The translations under genes were made by a program, and so were the position numbers. From NCBI GenBank assembly GCA_002452335.1, contig DKFJ01000007.1:209573-273572 (forward strand): 64,000 bases of DNA, read 5' to 3'. The DNA comes from Deferribacteraceae bacterium UBA6799 (GTDB lineage: Bacteria; Chrysiogenota; Deferribacteres; Deferribacterales; Geovibrionaceae). How positions within the stretch are numbered: the stretch's first letter is position 1; every line of letters begins with the position of its first letter. Below are positions 59,565 through 64,000 of the stretch, piece by piece. Below the pieces are notes generated by a model. It was given only the letters and a program-made list of their open reading frames with translations. It was not told where the DNA came from and did not search any database.

Positions 59565-60309
59565 CTTCATCCCCCAGATAAGCCTTCAGAACATCTTTAT
59601 TCTCTCTGATCTCGGCATATGTGCCTCTGGCGATCACCTCGCCGAAGTTCAGGCACACAACATAGTCAGCCAGAGACGATATGAACTGCATGTCATGTTC
59701 CACCATGAGAATGCAGACGTTATTCTCGGATACTTTTTTCACCATTTTCGCCAGATTTTCCTTCTCGGCAAGGTTAAGCCCCGCCGCCGGTTCATCCAGC
59801 AGAAGCATCTTCGGGCTGGAGAGAACAGCTCTGGCCAGCTCAAAGTTTTTCAGCACTCCGTACGGCACACTGCCCGGGAGCATCTCCGCGTATTCTGTAA
59901 CGCCCACGAAATCCAGACACTCTTCTATGCGTCTGTGAGCGTCCTTCCAGTATCCTCTGCTGACCCTGAAAAGGGTCTTGAGCGCTGACGGTTTCTCTTT
60001 TCCGATGAACCCCAGATACATGTTCTCCCTGAGCGTCAGCTCGGGGATGATGTTCAGGTTCTGAAAAGTTCTGGATATTCCGCTCATAAAGACCTGCTCG
60101 GACTTATAGGGCGTAATATCCTTTCCGGCGAATATCACCGTGCCGTCAGTGGGCTGGACAAATCCGGTTATCACATTGAACAGTGTGGTCTTTCCGGCTC
60201 CGTTGGGACCTATCAGCGCCGAAATGCCTGTCTCCGGCATCTGGAAGGTGACTTCGTTCAAAGCCCTCACGCCGCCGAAGCTCACGCCGACATTATTTAT
60301 ATCAAGCAT
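59557..60309 (-). CDS. livG: branched-chain amino acid-type ABC transporter ATPase LivG
   Basis: A 250-residue ABC ATPase: Walker A GPNGAGKTT, FQNLNIIPELTLRENMYLG, Walker B MLLLDEPAAGLN and the LivG-specific C-terminus with GEVIARGTYAEIREN and YLGDEDA. The signature motif VPYGVLKNFELAR departs from LSGGQ but fits LivG, which commonly has LPYGQQRRLEIAR. Forms a heterodimer with LivF. Overlaps the neighbours by eight bases on each side or nearly so. Confidence 0.93.
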   Translation of the reverse strand: MLDINNVGVSFGGVRALNEVTFQMPETGISALIGPNGAGKTTLFNVITGFVQPTDGTVIFAGKDITPYKSEQVFMSGISRTFQNLNIIPELTLRENMYLGFIGKEKPSALKTLFRVSRGYWKDAHRRIEECLDFVGVTEYAEMLPGSVPYGVLKNFELARAVLSSPKMLLLDEPAAGLNLAEKENLAKMVKKVSENNVCILMVEHDMQFISSLADYVVCLNFGEVIARGTYAEIRENKDVLKAYLGDEDA

Positions 60310-61237
60310 CTCTCTTCACCAGTTTCTTTAGTGTACCCGAAATTCCTCCGGGAAAAAACATAACCACCACAGCCAGCACGCCTCCGTATACCAGCATCTC
60401 ATATTCCTCCATAGTGGAGAAAAGCTCAGGGATGAGCCCCAGACACACAGCGCCCACCACACCGCCCGTGATGTATCCCAGCCCGCCCACAGTCGCCATA
60501 GCCAGAAGCTCGGCAGAGTACTTGAAACTGAATGACACAGGACTGATAAAGTGTGTGTAGAAAGCGTATATACCGCCGTTAAAGGCTGTGAGAGCCGCCA
60601 TGGAAGCAAAGACCAAAACCTTGGTCTTAGCAGGGCTGATGCCGTAGCTGCGGCAGGCGCTCTCTGAATTCTTTATGAATTTCAGCTTGTTGTGCAGGAA
60701 AGATTTATCAAAAAGCTCACAGATGAGCAGAAAGAACACAAAAAATACGCTCATAGCTATGAAAAACGTCTTTTCATCCATCAGATCGTAACCGAATATC
60801 ACTATGTCGCCTATGCCCACGAATCCGGAAGGACCGCCTGTCAGAAAATCCATCTCGTTCATGAATATATATATTATCATTCCGAATCCCAGTGTCGCCA
60901 TGGCCAGATAGTGACCGTGGAGCTTGAGTATCGGGAAACCGACAATATATGCCAGAACAAAAGCGATCGCCGCTCCGGCGAACAGAGTTGCTATCGGGTT
61001 AATACCGTAGGTAACTGACAGCACGGCGGAGGTATAAGCCCCTATGCCGAAGAAAGCCGCCTGACCCATGGAGATTATGCCTGTGTATCCCAGCAGAACG
61101 TTCATAGCAGTTGCGTTCACAGCGTGTATCAGTATCAGCACCGCCACGCCCAGATAATATTCATTCTCCACCCTGAAACCGGTGAGCAGAAGCAGAGCGG
61201 AAACCAGAATTATAAAAAAAAGATTGATCCTTTTCAT
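60302..61237 (-). CDS. livM: branched-chain amino acid-type ABC transporter permease LivM
   Basis: A 311-residue permease with about nine hydrophobic helices. The LivM signature GYTGIISMGQAAFFGIGAYT lies at about 50-69, and GHYLAMATLGFGMIIYIF follows at about 110. The cytoplasmic loop SESACRSYGISPAKTKV couples to the ATPases. It overlaps livH by four bases and livG by eight. Confidence 0.95.
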   Translation of the reverse strand: MKRINLFFIILVSALLLLTGFRVENEYYLGVAVLILIHAVNATAMNVLLGYTGIISMGQAAFFGIGAYTSAVLSVTYGINPIATLFAGAAIAFVLAYIVGFPILKLHGHYLAMATLGFGMIIYIFMNEMDFLTGGPSGFVGIGDIVIFGYDLMDEKTFFIAMSVFFVFFLLICELFDKSFLHNKLKFIKNSESACRSYGISPAKTKVLVFASMAALTAFNGGIYAFYTHFISPVSFSFKYSAELLAMATVGGLGYITGGVVGAVCLGLIPELFSTMEEYEMLVYGGVLAVVVMFFPGGISGTLKKLVKRDA

Positions 61238-62097
61238 ACTCTGTGCGCCCTCTTCTTGCCGAAAAGACCGTCAGGCTTAACGAACAGAATAAGCAGAATC
61301 ACGAAGAACGCCATGGCGTCCTTGTATCCGGAAGGAATGATGCTGGCGGAAAAACTCTCGAATATTCCGAGCATAAGCCCGCCCGCCACAGCCGCCCAGA
61401 AATTGCCCATGCCGCCCAGAATAGCCGCGCAGAAGCCCTTGAGCCCTATCATTATTCCGTCGTCGTATGTGACAAATGTTATGGGAGATATCAGAACTCC
61501 GGCAACACCCGCCATAAAGGAGGCGACGCCGAAAGCGATTATGCGTACGTTGCGGACGCTGATCCCGCAGGTCTCAGCCGCTGTCTGATCATCGAAACAG
61601 GCACGCATGGCCTTGCCGTATTTGGACCGTTTCAGAAACAGGTTAAGCCCCCAAGCCACCAGCAGAGATACTATGATGATAAGGACACTCTGGCTGGATA
61701 TTACTCCGCCGGGCATCTTCAGGTTGGCTATGGGGATGTAGTCGTCCACCTTCACACTGTCTCTGCCCCATGCGTGCATAGCTACATCACGCAGGATGAT
61801 GGACGCCGCCAGTGTGATGGTAAAGAGGTTTATCTCTGTCTTATACTTACAGAAATTGACGAATATCCTCTCGAACAGAGCGCCGATGATAAAACTCCCC
61901 AGCACAGTGACCGGAAGAGCGATAGCGAACGGCACATGAAAGATGGTAAAAAAGGTATATATCAGCATCCCGCCGAACATAACGAACTCGCCCTGAGCGA
62001 AATTGATTATACCCGTAGTATTATAAATGATATTAAATCCCAGCGCCACCAGCCCATATATGCTGCCGCTGGTGAGCCCTGAATACAAAAACTGCAT
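61234..62097 (-). CDS. livH: branched-chain amino acid-type ABC transporter permease LivH
   Basis: A 287-residue permease with about eight helices, NTTGIINFAQGEFVMFGGM near residue 27 and the coupling loop MRACFDDQTAAETCGISVRN (about 168-187). It forms the channel with LivM. No periplasmic binding protein (LivK) is encoded within the window, although the four membrane/ATPase genes are complete. 68 bases after the ACT gene stop lies its start, the largest gap in the operon. Confidence 0.95.
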   Translation of the reverse strand: MQFLYSGLTSGSIYGLVALGFNIIYNTTGIINFAQGEFVMFGGMLIYTFFTIFHVPFAIALPVTVLGSFIIGALFERIFVNFCKYKTEINLFTITLAASIILRDVAMHAWGRDSVKVDDYIPIANLKMPGGVISSQSVLIIIVSLLVAWGLNLFLKRSKYGKAMRACFDDQTAAETCGISVRNVRIIAFGVASFMAGVAGVLISPITFVTYDDGIMIGLKGFCAAILGGMGNFWAAVAGGLMLGIFESFSASIIPSGYKDAMAFFVILLILFVKPDGLFGKKRAHRV

Positions 62098-62166
62098 TAA
62101 TCTAACCGCCTAAATTATTTTGCCTGCATCGGATACGGATAAGGAGAGACACGCCATGTATCTTTC

Positions 62167-62598
62167 TCAGATGCCGTAGATCTTTGTCCCCAGAACCAGA
62201 TTAAAGCCTTCCTCTGTCAGTTTTTCAACGGCCTTGTCTGTTTCATCGAAACGGAAAATCATTATGGCGCAGTCGCCTGTTCTCTCAACGAAAGCGTACA
62301 TATACTCAACATTGATGCTGTGCTTACTGAGAGCTCCCAGAATGGCCGCCAGACCGCCTGGTTTATCAGGAACCTCAACTGCGATGACGTCTGTGCGTCC
62401 CACTGTAAATTCGTTTTCCTTCAGAATGGTATACGCTTTTTCAGGGTTGTTCACTATTAGTCGGAGTATGCCGAAATCGGATGTGTCCGCCAGAGACAGA
62501 GCCCTGATGTTTATATCATTCTTTCCGAGCAGGCTGGTAACGTCGAACAGTCTGCCTGACTGGTTTTCTATGAAAACTGAGATCTGCTGTAATTTCAT
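62167..62598 (-). CDS. tandem ACT-domain protein
   Basis: A 143-residue protein made of two ACT domains (about 3-68, QISVFIENQSGRLFDVTSLL; and 70-140, VEVPDKPGGLAAILGAL), which bind amino acids to regulate enzymes. GAGG lies six bases before the ATG. Proteins like this commonly stand beside phenylacetate-CoA ligase genes in anaerobes that oxidise aromatic amino acids. It probably senses an amino acid for the neighbouring ligases or transporter. Confidence 0.88.
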   Translation of the reverse strand: MKLQQISVFIENQSGRLFDVTSLLGKNDINIRALSLADTSDFGILRLIVNNPEKAYTILKENEFTVGRTDVIAVEVPDKPGGLAAILGALSKHSINVEYMYAFVERTGDCAIMIFRFDETDKAVEKLTEEGFNLVLGTKIYGI

Positions 62599-62613
62599 GC
62601 GTCACCTCAAAAT

Positions 62614-63915
62614 TTATATTTTTCTTTTGTCCAGAACACGCTGGGCCTTGCCCTCGCTTCTGGCTATTGTTTTATGTTCCACTATGCGCACCTTGCAGGT
62701 TACGCCTATCATGTCTTTTATCTCTTTCTCAACACCTTTGGACAGCTCCTGAAGCCTGCTTATGGTGTCGATCATCAGTCCTTCGGTCAGCTCTATCTGA
62801 ACCTCCAGAGTGTCCATGTTGTCCACTCTGTCCACTATCAGCAGATAGTGGGGCGACAGCTCCTGTTTGTTGACGATGATAGCCTCTATCTGTGACGGGA
62901 AGACGTTCACGCCTCTGATTATCAGCATATCGTCGCTTCTGCCGGTCACTTTGTTCATACGCACTGAAGAGCGTCCGCATTTGCAGGGCGCTGTTATCAG
63001 GCTGGTGATGTCTCTGGTGCGGTATCTGATGAGCGGAATAGCCTCTTTCGTGATAGTGGTGAAGACCAGCTCGCCCTCCTCACCCGCCGGAAGAACCTCT
63101 CCTGTTTTGGGGTCGATGGTCTCCACTATGAAATGGTCCTCGCTGATGTGCATGCCCCTCTTCTCTTCCAGACACTCATAGCCCACGCCGGGTCCTATGA
63201 TCTCGCTGAGACCGTATATATCGGTGGCGTCTATCTGCCATTTGCTCTCTATCTCCTGACGCATGGACTCTGACCAGGGTTCAGCGCCGAATATGCCCAC
63301 CTTCAGCTTCAGCTCGCTGATGTTGATGCCCTCTTCCACCGCTGATTCATACAGACTCAGAGCGTAGCTGGGTGTGCAGGATATGGCTGTTGAGCCGAAA
63401 TCCTTCATCAGCATAAGCTGCTTTTTGGAGTTTCCGCCGGATATCGGGATAACTGCCGCTCCGACCTTCTCCGCGCCATAGTGAGCGCCGAGACCGCCTG
63501 TGAACAGTCCATATCCGTAAGCGTTCTGGAGTATGTCTCCCCTGCCCACGCCTGCTGCTGACATGGTTCTGGCCATCAGCTCCGCCCAGGTGTCCACGTC
63601 TCTGGCAGTGTATCCCACCACGGTGGGTTTTCCGGTTGTTCCGCTGGAGGCGTGTATGCGCACTACCTGCTCCTGAGGCACGGCAAATAACCCGAAGGGA
63701 TAGTTGTCACGCATATCCTGTTTATATGTGAAAGGAAGACGGCGCAGATCATCCAGAGATTTTATATCCTCCGGCTTAACTCCTGCCTTATCCATAGACA
63801 TTTTATAAAAGGGAACTCTGTGATAGACGTTTTCCAGAAGCTGTTTAAGTCTGGTAAGCTGAAGTTTTCTCAGCTCGTCCTTCGGCATGGTCTCATAATA
63901 TTGATTCCAGATCAT
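62614..63915 (-). CDS. paaK: phenylacetate-CoA ligase, copy 2
   Basis: A 433-residue paralogue of the enzyme at 57541, with ATP loop HASSGTTGKPTVVGYT, IYGLSEIIGPGVGYE, RYRTRDITSL, GRSDDMLIIRGVNVFPSQIE and a C-terminal RSEGKAQRVLDKR. The ATG at 63915 (MIWNQYY) has GGAG six bases upstream, so the frame reaching 63957 is not needed. It is the first gene of the operon behind a sigma-70 promoter. The presence of two ligases may reflect different aryl acids (phenylacetate, hydroxyphenylacetate, indoleacetate) from different amino acids. Confidence 0.93.
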   Translation of the reverse strand: MIWNQYYETMPKDELRKLQLTRLKQLLENVYHRVPFYKMSMDKAGVKPEDIKSLDDLRRLPFTYKQDMRDNYPFGLFAVPQEQVVRIHASSGTTGKPTVVGYTARDVDTWAELMARTMSAAGVGRGDILQNAYGYGLFTGGLGAHYGAEKVGAAVIPISGGNSKKQLMLMKDFGSTAISCTPSYALSLYESAVEEGINISELKLKVGIFGAEPWSESMRQEIESKWQIDATDIYGLSEIIGPGVGYECLEEKRGMHISEDHFIVETIDPKTGEVLPAGEEGELVFTTITKEAIPLIRYRTRDITSLITAPCKCGRSSVRMNKVTGRSDDMLIIRGVNVFPSQIEAIIVNKQELSPHYLLIVDRVDNMDTLEVQIELTEGLMIDTISRLQELSKGVEKEIKDMIGVTCKVRIVEHKTIARSEGKAQRVLDKRKI

Positions 63916-63947
63916 AGTATGCTCCAGTCGGTTATTTGCAGTAGAAA

Positions 63948-63976
63948 AACTTAACAACTGGAGAGAAAAAAGTCAA
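63948..63976 (-). promoter_or_regulatory. sigma-70 promoter of the paaK/liv operon
   Basis: On the minus strand TTGACT (63971-63976), 17 bases, TAAGTT (63948-63953), about 32 bases before the ATG at 63915. The -10 is a poor match, so an activator may be involved. Confidence 0.55.
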
Positions 63977-64000
63977 ACTTAAATGATTAATATTTCAGCC

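Overview
The window reads as ordinary chromosome of a Gram-negative, respiring, probably anaerobic or microaerophilic bacterium. Outer-membrane and envelope-stress genes are present (OmpA, PpiD, RseB, DegP, TAT-exported molybdoenzyme), as are chemotaxis and c-di-GMP genes. Gene content, the many overlapping genes and the leucine/glutamate-rich proteins fit a member of the Deferribacterota (Geovibrio/Denitrovibrio/Seleniivibrio type). That assignment is an inference from content, not a database result. No rRNA, insertion sequence or CRISPR array was seen.

Layout, left to right. 0-7.4 kb: a minus-strand operon for a DMSO-reductase-family molybdoenzyme (unknown 192-aa protein, catalytic subunit, four-cluster ferredoxin, TorD chaperone, truncated membrane anchor), diverging from its likely sigma-54 activator. 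The intergenic region has a textbook -24/-12 promoter and two tandem palindromic upstream sites. 7.4-9.4 kb: an MFS permease between two unusual intergenic stretches. 9.4-15.1 kb: LysR regulator, then a phosphonate operon phnD-phnC-phnE plus two tandem phosphonoacetate-hydrolase-like enzymes. 15.1-23 kb: tRNA-Gly, XerC-like recombinase, CZB chemoreceptor, MazG, a degenerate Fic protein, and a PAS/DUF342 pair. 23-27.5 kb: smc (short hinge), a 36-bp direct repeat, and an ECHDC3-type crotonase. 27.6-30.5 kb: an isolated phage packaging trio (small terminase, large terminase, Mu gp29-like portal) without capsid or tail genes. 30.6-32.6 kb: a second degenerate Fic protein and a ROK sugar kinase.

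32.6-38.7 kb: a tightly overlapping minus-strand operon with a BMP-family nucleoside ABC importer, xanthine phosphoribosyltransferase and a LysO-type exporter split into two genes. 39.3-43.4 kb: a metal ABC importer whose permease is fused to a DtxR-like domain, with a divergent Fur-family regulator. 43.5-51.7 kb: OmpA, PpiD, tRNA-Ser, a PrcB-like protein, a secreted trypsin with a glycine-rich C-terminal sorting-like tail, and the rpoE-rseA-rseB-degP stress operon, which has a candidate RpoE promoter in front of it. 51.7-56.2 kb: ribB with an FMN riboswitch, a CSS-motif EAL phosphodiesterase, a MarR regulator and a MATE exporter. 56.5-64 kb: a very compact operon with two phenylacetate-CoA ligases around an ACT protein and livHMGF (no binding protein), followed by an HD phosphohydrolase and a membrane protein.

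The best candidates for under-described biology are: the orphan terminase/portal cassette; the two Fic-fold proteins lacking the catalytic histidine but carrying a C-terminal winged-helix-like segment; the paired phosphonoacetate-hydrolase-like enzymes in a phn operon without C-P lyase; the permease-DtxR fusion; the split LysO in a purine operon; and the sigma-54-controlled molybdoenzyme of unknown substrate.
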